In this document: positions 26,567 through 35,119 of the stretch, one piece after another | Layout of the letters: the number at the start of each line of letters is the position of its first letter | Position numbering within the stretch: position 1 is the first letter of the stretch | DNA from: Skermanella sp. TT6 | Lineage (GTDB): Bacteria; Pseudomonadota; Alphaproteobacteria; Azospirillales; Azospirillaceae | Assembly (NCBI RefSeq): GCF_016653635.2 | Contig: NZ_CP067420.1 | Span: 5,296,001-5,360,000, forward strand | Length of the DNA: 64,000 nt | Reading direction: 5' to 3' | The notes under the pieces: generated by a model | Told to the model about the DNA's origin: nothing | The model's input: the letters and a program-made list of their open reading frames with translations, nothing else | Databases searched by the model: none | Position numbers and translations under genes: made by a program

Positions 26567-27643
26567 TCACTCGAACAAGCGCCGGTCCGGCGGCACCAGG
26601 TCGCGGTCCAGCGCAAGCGCCGTCACCGCCCGCAGTCCCTCCGCCAGCACGGCCGGCTCCGGGGCCGGCCCGTCCCGCCGCAGCTCGCTCGGGCTGACGC
26701 CGTAGACTTCGCGGAACTGGCGGGAGAAGTGGGCGCAGTCGGCGAATCCTGTTTCCTGGGCGATCTCGGTCACCGACCGGGCGGAGTTGCGCAGCAGCCA
26801 GTGGCCGTAACGCAGGCGCAGCAGGCGGTAGAAGCCGGTCGGGCTCATCGCCGTCGCATCGCGGAACAGCCGTTCGAACTGGCGGGTGCTGACGTTCAGG
26901 CGGCGGGCGATCTGCTCGACCGTCAGCGGATCGCTCAGGTTCTGCTCCATCAGAAGCAGCGCGCGGCGGACCCGGTCGTTGACGACGGCGGCAGCCCCCT
27001 CCGCCGATGCCGTCGGCGGCTGGGGCTGCGACTGGCCGGGCGGGCGGGCCTTGTCGATCAGCATGATATGCATCGTCTTCTGGGCGCAGGCGGAGCCCAG
27101 GTGCCGCTCGATCAGGAAGGCGGCGAGGTCGGCGACGCCCGCGCCGCCGGCACAGGTGATGCGGTCGCGGTCCACGACATAGAGCTGCTCGGCCACCGGC
27201 TGATGGTCGGGGAACTCCTCCAGGTAGTCGCGGTGATGGTACCAACTCACGCAGCAGCGCCGGTTGCGCATCAGTCCGGCGCGGCTGAGCACGAAGCTGC
27301 CGGTGCAGACCCCGACCAGACCGACGCCTTGGGCGCCGGCGGCGCGCAGGTAATCCACCGCCTGCGGGTCCAGCTGCGGACCGGCGTGGAGCAACCCTCC
27401 GACCACCACGATGTAGTCGAATTGGCGCGGGTCCTGGAACGCTTCCCAGCGGGCGACTGGGATGCCGCAGCTCGACCTGACCGGTTCGGGCGAGGAGCCC
27501 ATGATGGTCCAGCGGCACCGGATCTGCCGGCTGCCGTCGCCGTCGTCGGCGGCCAGCCGCAGCGCGTCCATGAATGTCGACAGCGCCGTCAGCGTGAAGT
27601 TGTTGGTCAGGACGAACCCGACGGAAAGGCCGGTGCGGCTCAT
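26567..27643 (-). CDS. GlxA-family AraC-type transcriptional regulator (second of a tandem pair)
   Basis: An N-terminal DJ-1/PfpI-like ligand domain (VGFVLTNNFTLTALSTFMD, GLVGVCTGSFVLSRAGLM, ITCAGGAGVADLAAFLIE) is followed by an AraC-type double helix-turn-helix (LTVEQIARRLNVSTRQFERL, FADCAHFSRQFREVYGVSPS). Its 358 residues are normal. The ATG at 27643 overlaps the stop of the upstream regulator by 4 bases, so both are made from one mRNA. Members of this family control choline, betaine, carnitine and arginine catabolism; which ligand applies here is not visible. Confidence 0.85.
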   Translation of the reverse strand: MSRTGLSVGFVLTNNFTLTALSTFMDALRLAADDGDGSRQIRCRWTIMGSSPEPVRSSCGIPVARWEAFQDPRQFDYIVVVGGLLHAGPQLDPQAVDYLRAAGAQGVGLVGVCTGSFVLSRAGLMRNRRCCVSWYHHRDYLEEFPDHQPVAEQLYVVDRDRITCAGGAGVADLAAFLIERHLGSACAQKTMHIMLIDKARPPGQSQPQPPTASAEGAAAVVNDRVRRALLLMEQNLSDPLTVEQIARRLNVSTRQFERLFRDATAMSPTGFYRLLRLRYGHWLLRNSARSVTEIAQETGFADCAHFSRQFREVYGVSPSELRRDGPAPEPAVLAEGLRAVTALALDRDLVPPDRRLFE

Positions 27644-28647
27644 TTCGCCACCGCGGGCTGGCGGGTCGGCTCGACCAGGGGGCGGACGCGGTGGCTGCTC
27701 TGGTCGGCCCTGGGCGCGACGCCGAAATAGTCGCGGTAGCATTTGCTGAAATGCGTCGCCGAGACGAAGCCGCAGCTGATCGCCACCTCCATGACCGACA
27801 TGCGGGTTTGGCACAGAAGCTGGCGCGCCCGCTGGAGCCGCAACCCTAGATAATAGCGCGCGGGAGAGCAGTTCATGAACTTGCGGAACAGCCGCTCGAC
27901 GTTGCGCCGGGACTGGCCCAGCCGGCTGGACAGGGTCAGCAGGTCCAGCGGTTCCTCGATGTTCTCCAGCATCAGCTTGACGGCGGCGGCCAGTTCCTGC
28001 CGTTCGATGGCGGGATCGGGCTGGATCGCCTCCCGCTGGCGGACGGAGCCCTGGCGGATCTTGTCGTGCAGGAGCTGTTCGGCGATCGCCACGGCCAGCT
28101 TTTCGCCGTGGGTCCGCGCGATGCGGTGGAGCATCATGTCCATCGCCGCCGTCCCGCCGGCGCAGGTGAAGCGGTTGCGGTCGACGGTGAACAGCTCGCC
28201 GGTCGCCTCGATCTCCGGATAGGTTTCCGAGAAGCCGGCCAGGTTCTCCCAGTGGATCGTGCAGCGGTAGCCGTTGAGCAGGCCGGCCCGGGCGAGGATG
28301 TGGCTGGCCGTGCAGAGGGAGCCGAACTCCACCCCCTGCGCCGCCCGCCGCCGCAGCCAGGACAGCACGGCGCGGTCCTCGTACCAGTGGCCGTCGATGC
28401 CGCTGCACAGGACGATGGCGGGGATGTGGGGCGCCGCCTCGATCCCGTGGTCCACCGCGATGCGCAAGCCGCAGCTGGCCTCTCCCGATGTTCCGTCGGG
28501 GGAGAGCAGCACCCAGCGATAGAGCTCGCGGCCGCTGATATGGTTGGCGAGCCTGAGAGGCTCCAGGGCCGCCGTGAACGCGATCATAGAGAACCGGGGA
28601 ATCAGCAGAAACCCCACCGTCTCAGGCGTGCTCACGGTATGGCCCAT
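27640..28647 (-). CDS. gbdR: GlxA-family AraC-type regulator, GbdR-like
   Basis: A 335-residue regulator with an N-terminal DJ-1/PfpI-like domain (VGFLLIPRFSMIAFTAALEP, LANHISGRELYRWVLLSPDG, GSLCTASHILARAGLLNG) and a C-terminal AraC DNA-binding domain (LTLSSRLGQSRRNVERLFRK, CGFVSATHFSKCYRDYFGV). The N-terminal stretch GFLL-P-FS-A-ALEPLR-AN-SGRELYRW is the pattern I associate with GbdR, the activator of glycine betaine and dimethylglycine catabolism. It lies 137 bp downstream of betA on the same strand. It is the best candidate to bind the paired repeats upstream of gbcA and dgcA. The symbol is by similarity and context only. Confidence 0.7.
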   Translation of the reverse strand: MGHTVSTPETVGFLLIPRFSMIAFTAALEPLRLANHISGRELYRWVLLSPDGTSGEASCGLRIAVDHGIEAAPHIPAIVLCSGIDGHWYEDRAVLSWLRRRAAQGVEFGSLCTASHILARAGLLNGYRCTIHWENLAGFSETYPEIEATGELFTVDRNRFTCAGGTAAMDMMLHRIARTHGEKLAVAIAEQLLHDKIRQGSVRQREAIQPDPAIERQELAAAVKLMLENIEEPLDLLTLSSRLGQSRRNVERLFRKFMNCSPARYYLGLRLQRARQLLCQTRMSVMEVAISCGFVSATHFSKCYRDYFGVAPRADQSSHRVRPLVEPTRQPAVAK

Positions 28648-28783
28648 GACTGGAGAGACCTCTCAGGACATGTGGTTCACGGATCTATGCAGATTATGAC
28701 TTCATCTTGTGGGCATCACTAAGGCAAGGGACGTTGCTTGGATAACCCCAAAGGGTTTGCCGAACCGCCCCGAAGCATTGGCG

Positions 28784-30499
28784 TCACCCGGCGGAACGGT
28801 AGCCGGAAACCGCTCCTCCGGCCGGAACCGGCTGCCGGGCCGGCGCGTCACCGGCGACATAGTAGGGCACGTCGGCGCGCGGCAGGGCGTCCCGGCCCCG
28901 GATCACGTCGGCCAGCTTCTCCGCCATCATGATGGTCGGCGCGTTCAGGTTCCCCGTGGTGATCTGCGGCATGATCGAGGCGTCGATCACGCGGAGCCCG
29001 TCCACCCCGTGGACCCTGCCCTGCCCGTCCACCACGGCCATGTCGTCGGTGCCCATCCGGCACGAGCAGGACGGGTGATAGGCGGTCTCGCCATGCTGCC
29101 GGACGAACTCGTCCAGTTCGGCGTCGGACTGGAAATCCACGCCGGGGCTGATCTCCCGCCCGCGATAGGGGTCCAGCGCCGGCTGCGCCATGATCTCGCG
29201 GGTGATCCGGATCGCGTCGCGGAACTCCCGCCAGTCCTGGGCGGTGGACATGTAGTTGAACAGGATGCTCGGCGCCTCGCGCGGGTCGCGCGACTTCGCC
29301 TGGATGCGGCCCCGGCTGGGCGACCTCATGGAGCCGACATGGGCCTGGAAGCCGTGGGCATTCACGGCATTGGTCCCGTTGTAGTTTATCGCCACGGGAA
29401 GGAAGTGGTACTGGATGTTCGGCCACGCGAAGCTCTCGTCCGAACGGATGAAGCCGCCGGCCTCGAACTGGTTGCTGGCCCCGGTGCCGGTGCCCATGAA
29501 CAGCCACTCCGCCCCGATGGCCGGCTGGTTCCACCATTTCAAGGCGGGATAGAGCGACACCGGCTGGGTGCACTCGTACTGCAGGTACATTTCCAGGTGG
29601 TCCTGGAGGTTGGCGCCGACGCCCGGGATCTCCGCCACCGGCGATACGCCGAGGTCGCGCAGCAGGTCGGCGGGACCGAGGCCTGAGCGCTGCAGCAGGG
29701 CCGGCGAGGCGATGGCGCCGGCGCAGACCAGGACCTCGCGGCGGGCATGCGCCGTGACCGTCTCGTCCTTGCGCAGGTACGACACGCCGACGGCCCGCTT
29801 GCCGTCGAACAGTACCCGCTCGCTCAGCGCGTGGGTGACGATGGTCAGGCCCGGCCTGCCCTTGGCCATGTCCAGATAGCCGCGCGCGGTGCTGGCCCGG
29901 CGGCCCTGCGGCGTCACGGTCCGGTCCATCGGACCGAAGCCTTCCTGTTGGTAGCCGTTCAGGTCGTCTGTGTGCGGATATCCCGCCTGCACCCCCGCTT
30001 CGATCATGGCGTGGTAGAGCGGGTTGTTGCGGGTCTTCGGCGTCGCCACGCTGACCGGGCCGTCGCCGCCATGGTATTCGTTCGGGCCGATGTCGCGCCT
30101 CTCCGCCTTGCGGAAATAGGGCAGGCAGTCGCGGTAGCCCCAGCCGTCCAGGCCGAACTGCTCCGCCCAGTTGTCGTAGTCCATCGCGTTGCCGCGGATG
30201 TAGCACATGCCGTTGATCAGCGAGGAGCCGCCCAGCCCCTTGCCCCGGCCGCATTCCATCCGCCGGTTGTTCATGAAGGGCTCGGGCTCGGTCAGGTACG
30301 CCCAGTTGTAGCGTCGCCCCTGGAGCGGGAAGGCCAGCGCCGCCGGCATCTGGGTGCGGAAATCCATCCGGTGGTCCGGTCCGCCGGCCTCCAGCAGCAG
30401 GACGCTGACTCCCTCATCCTCGGTCAGGCGGGCGGCCAGCACGTTGCCGGCCGAGCCGGCGCCGACGATGATGTAGTCGAACTCCTGGATGGTAGGCAT
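28784..30499 (-). CDS. betA: choline dehydrogenase
   Basis: A membrane-associated GMC flavoenzyme oxidising choline to betaine aldehyde, and partly on to betaine. The FAD motif is [18 protein letters not shown] at residues 8-25, followed by [19 protein letters not shown]. The second GMC signature is [16 protein letters not shown], and the C-terminal active-site region is [18 protein letters not shown] and [15 protein letters not shown]. Its 571 residues match BetA. It follows betB by 61 bp in a betB-betA operon whose upstream region carries a BetI-type operator. Other GMC alcohol dehydrogenases are possible, but the context is decisive. Confidence 0.93.
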   Translation of the reverse strand: MPTIQEFDYIIVGAGSAGNVLAARLTEDEGVSVLLLEAGGPDHRMDFRTQMPAALAFPLQGRRYNWAYLTEPEPFMNNRRMECGRGKGLGGSSLINGMCYIRGNAMDYDNWAEQFGLDGWGYRDCLPYFRKAERRDIGPNEYHGGDGPVSVATPKTRNNPLYHAMIEAGVQAGYPHTDDLNGYQQEGFGPMDRTVTPQGRRASTARGYLDMAKGRPGLTIVTHALSERVLFDGKRAVGVSYLRKDETVTAHARREVLVCAGAIASPALLQRSGLGPADLLRDLGVSPVAEIPGVGANLQDHLEMYLQYECTQPVSLYPALKWWNQPAIGAEWLFMGTGTGASNQFEAGGFIRSDESFAWPNIQYHFLPVAINYNGTNAVNAHGFQAHVGSMRSPSRGRIQAKSRDPREAPSILFNYMSTAQDWREFRDAIRITREIMAQPALDPYRGREISPGVDFQSDAELDEFVRQHGETAYHPSCSCRMGTDDMAVVDGQGRVHGVDGLRVIDASIMPQITTGNLNAPTIMMAEKLADVIRGRDALPRADVPYYVAGDAPARQPVPAGGAVSGYRSAG

Positions 30500-30560
30500 C
30501 GTTCAGTCCCTCCTGGAAAGACGGGGGCGTTTCGGAAAGTTCGGAAGATCGGAATGAAGA

Positions 30561-32030
30561 TCAGAATACGGAGGCGAAATCGCCCAGCTCGACCTGGACC
30601 GACTTGATCCGGGTATAGTGTTCGAGCGTGCCGAGGCCGTTCTCGCGGCCGATGCCCGATTGCTTGTAGCCGCCGACCGGCATCTCGGGCGGCGACTCGC
30701 CCCAGCTGTTGATCCAGCAGATGCCGGCTTCCAGCCGGTGGATCACGCGGTGGGCGGTGCTCAGGCTCTCGGTCACCAGCCCGGCGGCGAGGCCGTAGGA
30801 GGTGGCGTTGGCCCGGCGGACCACCTCGTCCTCGTCGTCGAAGCCCAGCAGACTCATCACCGGGCCGAAGATCTCCTCCCGCACGATCGCCATGTCGTCG
30901 CGGCAGTCGGCGAAGACGGTGGGCTCGACGAAGGCGCCCTTGTCGAACGGCGCCCGGGTGACGCGGCTGCCGCCGGCGAGAAGCCTGGCGCCTTCCCTGC
31001 GGCCCTGGTCGATGTAGCGGAGCACCTTCTCCAGGTGGCCGAAGCTGGACAGCGGGCCGAAATTGGTCCGCGGGTCGAGCGGATCGCCCAGCCGGATGCG
31101 CCCGACGCGCTCCAGAACCAGCGACTGGAACTCCGCCATCACCGAGGAATGGACGAAGACCCGCGTGCCGTTGGTGCAGACCTGGCCGGAGCTGTAGAAG
31201 TTCGCCATCATCGCGATGTCGGCGGCACGGCCCAGGTCGGCGTCGGGGAAGACGATCAGCGGCGACTTGCCGCCCAGTTCCATCGTCACTTCCTTCAGCG
31301 TGGAGCCGCCGGCGGTCGCCATCACCTTGCGGCCGGTCTCGACGCCGCCGGTGAAGGAGATCTTCTCGATGCCGGGATGCTCCGCCAGCAGCGCGCCCAC
31401 CCGGCCGTCGCCCTGGACGACGTTGAACAGGCCGTCGGGCAGGCCCGCTTCCGTGTAGATCTCCGCCAGCTTCAGGGCGCTCAGCGGGGTGATCTCGCTC
31501 GGCTTGAAGATCATGGCGTTGCCGGCGGCCAGCGCCGGAGCGGATTTCCACAGGGCGATCTGGATCGGGTAGTTCCAGGCGCCGATGCCGGCGACCACGC
31601 CCAGCGGCTCCCGCCGGGTATAGACGAAGGACGAGGCGCGCAGGGGGATCTGCTGCCCTTCGATCGCTGGAACCAGCCCGGCGTAGTATTCCAGCACGTC
31701 GGCGCCGGTCACGATGTCCACGGCGCTGGTCTCGCTCAGCGGCTTGCCGGTATCCAGCGTCTCCAGTTCGGCGAGTTCGTCGTTGCGCTCCCGCAGGATC
31801 TCGACGGCACGGCGCAGGATGCGCGAGCGCTGCATGGCGGAGAGTTCCATCCAGGCCTTTTGGCCCTCGCGGGCGCTGGCGACGGCACGGTCGATGTCGG
31901 CGGCCGAGGCCTGGTTCACTTCGGCCAGCACCTCGCCGGTCGCCGGGTTGACCGTCGTGAAGGCGGCGCCGCCCTCGGCCGCCGAAGCACGACCATGAAT
32001 GTAAAGCCGCTGCTGCCCGAACCTGGCCAT
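30561..32030 (-). CDS. betB: betaine aldehyde dehydrogenase
   Basis: NAD(P)-dependent oxidation of betaine aldehyde to glycine betaine. The aldehyde-dehydrogenase motifs are complete: [35 protein letters not shown], the catalytic Glu in [12 protein letters not shown] and the catalytic Cys in [13 protein letters not shown]. Its 489 residues are typical. It is the first gene of betBA; the perfect palindrome TTGAACGTTCAA lies about 70 bases upstream of its start, so BetI repression is likely. Confidence 0.93.
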   Translation of the reverse strand: MARFGQQRLYIHGRASAAEGGAAFTTVNPATGEVLAEVNQASAADIDRAVASAREGQKAWMELSAMQRSRILRRAVEILRERNDELAELETLDTGKPLSETSAVDIVTGADVLEYYAGLVPAIEGQQIPLRASSFVYTRREPLGVVAGIGAWNYPIQIALWKSAPALAAGNAMIFKPSEITPLSALKLAEIYTEAGLPDGLFNVVQGDGRVGALLAEHPGIEKISFTGGVETGRKVMATAGGSTLKEVTMELGGKSPLIVFPDADLGRAADIAMMANFYSSGQVCTNGTRVFVHSSVMAEFQSLVLERVGRIRLGDPLDPRTNFGPLSSFGHLEKVLRYIDQGRREGARLLAGGSRVTRAPFDKGAFVEPTVFADCRDDMAIVREEIFGPVMSLLGFDDEDEVVRRANATSYGLAAGLVTESLSTAHRVIHRLEAGICWINSWGESPPEMPVGGYKQSGIGRENGLGTLEHYTRIKSVQVELGDFASVF

Positions 32031-32097
32031 GACACCCTCTCCGTCCCGCTTATACCGCTCGTTCCGCTCCGATCCGTTTCGATGTAATGTTTTTATA

Positions 32098-32109
32098 TTG
32101 AACGTTCAA
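32098..32109. promoter_or_regulatory. BetI operator upstream of betBA
   Basis: A perfect 12-bp palindrome TTGAACGTTCAA, preceded by an AT-rich stretch (TTTTTATA). It matches the core of the choline-responsive BetI operator described for enteric bacteria. A second, slightly diverged copy lies between betI and choX at 32949-32960. Confidence 0.78.
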
Positions 32110-32111
32110 CC

Positions 32112-32143
32112 AAAAAAATGAGACGCACAGGGAGGGGCGTCTC
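32112..32143 (-). terminator. intrinsic terminator downstream of betI, abutting the betBA operator
   Basis: On the minus strand a GAGACGC / GCGTCTC stem with a 10-base loop is followed by ATTTTTTT. It is oriented to end transcription coming from betI, and its T-tract stops 3 bases before the BetI operator of betBA. betI and betBA are thus separate transcription units. Confidence 0.72.
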
Positions 32144-32183
32144 CACACAAATGGGCGTTGAAGGGAACCTCATGCCCAAGGTC

Positions 32184-32287
32184 TTGGCCGCGGATGGGCG
32201 AAGATCAGCGGAAACGGGTCATGCCCCGGCGCTTGTCGTCAGCCGGACCGAGAGCAGACCCCAGGATCTTTGACCATCCGCGGCCAA
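32184..32287. repeat. 104-bp element bounded by perfect 14-bp inverted repeats
   Basis: The termini are TTGGCCGCGGATGG (32184-32197) and CCATCCGCGGCCAA (32274-32287), exact complements. Inside, AAGATC and GATCTT also face each other. The end sequence resembles the TTGGCC-GCAGATG ends of the repeats at 25693 and 26423. It looks like a miniature non-autonomous element in the betB-betI gap; no coding capacity is seen. Confidence 0.6.
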
Positions 32288-32307
32288 ACCGGACCGCGCG
32301 TTTCGGC

Positions 32308-32895
32308 TCAAGCCTCGGGGGCGCACGCCAGCTGCGACGCGAGATAGCTCCGCACGATCGACCGCGCCGTATCGGACTTCTCGACGCCCTCCAGGGAGGC
32401 GCGCAGCCACAGCCCGTCGATCAGGGCGGCAAGGCCGGTCGCGGCCTCCTCCGCACGGTCCGGCGGCAGCAGGCGCCGCAGGTCGTAGAGCAGGTTGGAG
32501 CGCAGGCGCCGGGCGTTGACGCGCTGCAGCCGGGCCAGTTCGGGCACGTGCGGGACCTGGGCCCAGAAGGCGAGCCAGGCGACGATCACCGGGCGGTCGA
32601 ACTGGTTGGCCGCGAAGTTGCCGTCGATGATGGCGGCGAGCCGCTGTTCCGGCGAGGAGGCCGCCGCCAGCCGCCCGACCACGTCCTGGCGCAGCTGCTG
32701 CAGAAGATTTCGCATCGTCGCCTCAAGAAGGTCGTCCTTGCTGCCGAAATAATGATGTATGATGCCGGTGGAAACGCCCGCTTCCTTGCTGATCCGTGAT
32801 ATGGTCGCGTCAGCGAAACCGTACCGGCTGATCGACGTGATCGTCGCCTCGATAAGCTGCTGTCGGCGTATTGGCTCCATACCGACTTTCGGCAT
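32308..32895 (-). CDS. betI: choline-responsive TetR repressor
   Basis: A 195-residue TetR-family regulator. The N-terminal helix-turn-helix region is clear and BetI-like: RRQLIEATITSISRYGFADA, TISRISKEAGVSTGIIHHYF, GSKDDLLEATMRNLL. In this family choline lifts repression of bet genes. It is divergent from choX and upstream of betBA; palindromes of the TTGAACGTTCAA type occur at both neighbouring promoters, so it probably controls betBA, choX and itself. The ATG at 32895 gives MPKVGMEPIRR. Confidence 0.9.
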   Translation of the reverse strand: MPKVGMEPIRRQQLIEATITSISRYGFADATISRISKEAGVSTGIIHHYFGSKDDLLEATMRNLLQQLRQDVVGRLAAASSPEQRLAAIIDGNFAANQFDRPVIVAWLAFWAQVPHVPELARLQRVNARRLRSNLLYDLRRLLPPDRAEEAATGLAALIDGLWLRASLEGVEKSDTARSIVRSYLASQLACAPEA

Positions 32896-32948
32896 GAGTT
32901 GATCCTCACCTTCTGGTTTTATCCGAAGGGGAACTTAGCTTTTTTTTA

Positions 32949-32960
32949 TTGGACGATCAA
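32949..32960. promoter_or_regulatory. BetI operator between betI and choX
   Basis: TTGGACGATCAA, 10 of 12 identical to the palindrome upstream of betB, and set in a similar AT-rich frame (TTTTTTTA before, TCAAAATAA after). It sits 54 bases upstream of betI and 56 upstream of choX, suited to control both directions. Confidence 0.7.
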
Positions 32961-33015
32961 TCAAAATAAGCTATCTGTGTTCGGCATCACGGGCATGAAC
33001 TGCAGGAGTTACCTG

Positions 33016-34008
33016 ATGCAGACCTACACGCGCGCGCCGAAGTTTGGCGCCCTCGCACGCACCCTGGCGTTGGCCTTCACGGTATCGGCCGTAGCCTTGA
33101 CGGCGGCCACCCCCGGCCCCTCGGCCGCGGCGGAATCCGACAAGTGCAGGACGGTGCGCTTCGGCGACGTCGGCTGGAGCGACATCGCCGCGACCACGGG
33201 AACGGCATCGGTCGTGCTCCAGGGGCTGGGCTACAAGACCACGACCCAAATCGCGTCGGTGCCGGTGGTGTTCCTGGGTCTGAAGAAGAAGGACATCGAC
33301 GTCTTCCTGGGCAACTGGATGCCGACGATGGAGACCTTCATCCGGCCCTATATCGACGACAGGTCGATCGAGGTCGTGCGCGCCAACCTTGAAGGCGCGA
33401 AATACACCCTGGCGGTCCCGACATATGCCGCCGAAGGCGGTCTCCGCGACTTCTCCGACATCGCGAAATTCAAGGACAAGCTCGACGGCAGGATCTACGG
33501 GATCGAGGCCGGCAACGACGGCAACGTGATCATCGACAACATGATCAAGGCCGATGCCTTCGGCCTGAAGGACTTCCGGCTGGTCGAGTCCAGCGAGGCC
33601 GGCATGCTGAGCCAGATCAAGCGCGCGCAGCGGTCCAAGGATTGGGCGGTCTTCCTGGGCTGGGAACCGCATCCGATGAACAAGTCGATCGACATGACCT
33701 ACCTGACCGGCGGCGACGAATGGTTCGGGCCCGACCTGGGCGGGGCGACGGTCTATACCAACGTGCCGGCGGGTTATCGGCAGACCTGCCCGAACGTCGG
33801 CAAGTTCCTCGACAACCTCGTGTTCGACCTGAACATGGAGAACGAGATCATGAGGTCGATCATCGACGACAAGCAGGCGCCGGAGGCCGCGGCGACGGCT
33901 TGGCTGAAGAGCAACCCCGCGGTTCTGGAAACCTGGCTCAAGGGCGTCGCCACCGTGGATGGCAAGGACGGCCTGGCGGCGGTCAGGAATCATCTCGGCG
34001 TCTCCTGA
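33016..34008 (+). CDS. choX: choline-binding protein of an ABC transporter
   Basis: A periplasmic binding protein of the OpuAC fold, 330 residues, with an N-terminal signal peptide (hydrophobic LALAFTVSAVALTAATPG, cleavage about AAA-ESDK near residue 41). TVRFGDVGWSDIAATTGTAS, VFLGNWMPTMETFIRPYIDD, YGIEAGNDGNVIIDNMI and WAVFLGWEPHPMN match the choline-specific ChoX group rather than ProX; aromatic residues in GWSD, NWMP and GWEP would cage the trimethylammonium group. The ATG at 33016 has AGGAG 7 bases upstream; an earlier ATG at 32995 is possible. No choW or choV follows. Confidence 0.87.
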   Translation: MQTYTRAPKFGALARTLALAFTVSAVALTAATPGPSAAAESDKCRTVRFGDVGWSDIAATTGTASVVLQGLGYKTTTQIASVPVVFLGLKKKDIDVFLGNWMPTMETFIRPYIDDRSIEVVRANLEGAKYTLAVPTYAAEGGLRDFSDIAKFKDKLDGRIYGIEAGNDGNVIIDNMIKADAFGLKDFRLVESSEAGMLSQIKRAQRSKDWAVFLGWEPHPMNKSIDMTYLTGGDEWFGPDLGGATVYTNVPAGYRQTCPNVGKFLDNLVFDLNMENEIMRSIIDDKQAPEAAATAWLKSNPAVLETWLKGVATVDGKDGLAAVRNHLGVS

Positions 34009-34168
34009 TCCGGCACGCCCTGTCCGGTCGGGAGAGTCGGCCGGCGGACCGGGCCAGGGATGAAGTTTGTCGCAAAAAGGCAGGCAAACCTTGTGCAGGC
34101 GCCTAAATGATGGTCGCCTGGACCTTGCGACTTCTCTCTCCGTCCCTTTGCCCATCGGACCCCATGCC

Positions 34169-34882
34169 ATGGACCCCCGGTTGATCCCGACGAAAGAAGC
34201 CCTGCCGACCCTGGAGGACGCCTGCGTGATCCAGGTCGGCGGCACCCTCGCCGATTGGGTGGGCACGGCCGACTGGATAGCGCTGGCGGCGCGGCTCGGT
34301 TCCGTACGCCCGACGATCATCGTGCCGACCGGCGGCCCCTTCGTCGATACGGTTCGGGAAGCCGAGGACATGTGGCGCCTGCAGCCCGCCGTCGTGCGAC
34401 GGATGACGCTGCTGGCGATGGACAGCTTCGCCCTGCTGCTGCATGGCATCCACCCGGAGATCGGGATCGCGGCCGGCCCGGCGGAGATGAAGGCCAACGC
34501 CGCCGCCGGGCAAGCCAGCGTCTGGCTGCCGTCGTCCCTGGCGGAAACGCGGCGGGAACTGGTCGAGGATTGGGACGCGGCCTCGGACAGCCTCGCGGCG
34601 TGGCTCGCGGTGGAGATCGGCGCGGAACGGCTGATCCTGGTCAAGGCGGGGACCTGCCCGTGCCATTCCGTCGAGGCTCTCGGGGCCGATACCGCCGCGA
34701 TGGTGCGCGACGGGGTCCTGAGCCCAGGCTTCCCGGTCTGGCGGCGCCGGTTCGGCGGCGCCGTCTGGTGCGTGGAGCGGGAGCGGGTGGAAGACGTGGC
34801 CGCCGCGCTGGAACAGGGCGGCGGCTTCGGATGCCCGCTGGCCGCGACACCCCTGATGGGCGTCGCGGCACCGGATCGTTAG
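34169..34882 (+). CDS. amino-acid-kinase-fold protein of unknown substrate
   Basis: A 237-residue protein with the look of the aspartate/uridylate kinase superfamily: a first strand and glycine loop VIQVGGTLADW near residue 16, a second glycine element TIIVPTGGPFVDTVREAEDM, and a later AERLILVKAGTCPCHSVEAL that would correspond to the nucleotide-binding region. Small kinases of this type phosphorylate pterin or furan precursors in one-carbon cofactor pathways, but no such gene is nearby. The ATG at 34169 gives MDPRLIPTKE. Function not assigned. The 160 bp between choX and this gene hold nothing I can identify. Confidence 0.6.
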   Translation: MDPRLIPTKEALPTLEDACVIQVGGTLADWVGTADWIALAARLGSVRPTIIVPTGGPFVDTVREAEDMWRLQPAVVRRMTLLAMDSFALLLHGIHPEIGIAAGPAEMKANAAAGQASVWLPSSLAETRRELVEDWDAASDSLAAWLAVEIGAERLILVKAGTCPCHSVEALGADTAAMVRDGVLSPGFPVWRRRFGGAVWCVERERVEDVAAALEQGGGFGCPLAATPLMGVAAPDR

Positions 34883-34904
34883 GACCGCTTCCCCGGCCCG
34901 GACT

Positions 34905-35102
34905 TCAGGCGGAGCGGCGCCCGGCCAGGCGGCGGCCGATCGCGCCGGCGATCAGGCCCAGCAGCCAGACTGCCAGGGCGACGGCGACGCTGGCGCCGAT
35001 CACGAAGATCCACTGCGACTGCTGGAAGCCGCAGTCGCAGACATTGTAAAGATACGCGAAGACCGCCCCGCCGCACAGCAGGGCGAAGATGGCACTGATC
35101 AC
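34905..35102 (-). CDS. small two-helix membrane protein
   Basis: A 65-residue protein from a GTG at 35102, with GGAGA 8 bases upstream. The first hydrophobic segment is ISAIFALLCGGAVFAYLYNV, then a short CDCGFQQSQW loop, and a second segment FVIGASVAVALAVWLLGLIA ending in a basic tail. It is 17 bp downstream of the GMC small-subunit gene and on the same strand, so it may be a membrane anchor or partner for that dehydrogenase. I do not recognise a family. Confidence 0.55.
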   Translation of the reverse strand: MISAIFALLCGGAVFAYLYNVCDCGFQQSQWIFVIGASVAVALAVWLLGLIAGAIGRRLAGRRSA

Positions 35103-35119
35103 CGCCGGCTCTCCATCGT

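Noticed and set aside
32995..33015. Earlier ATG start for choX
   Set aside because: AGGAG lies between this ATG and the next one, at correct spacing only for the ATG at 33016, which also gives a normal signal peptide.
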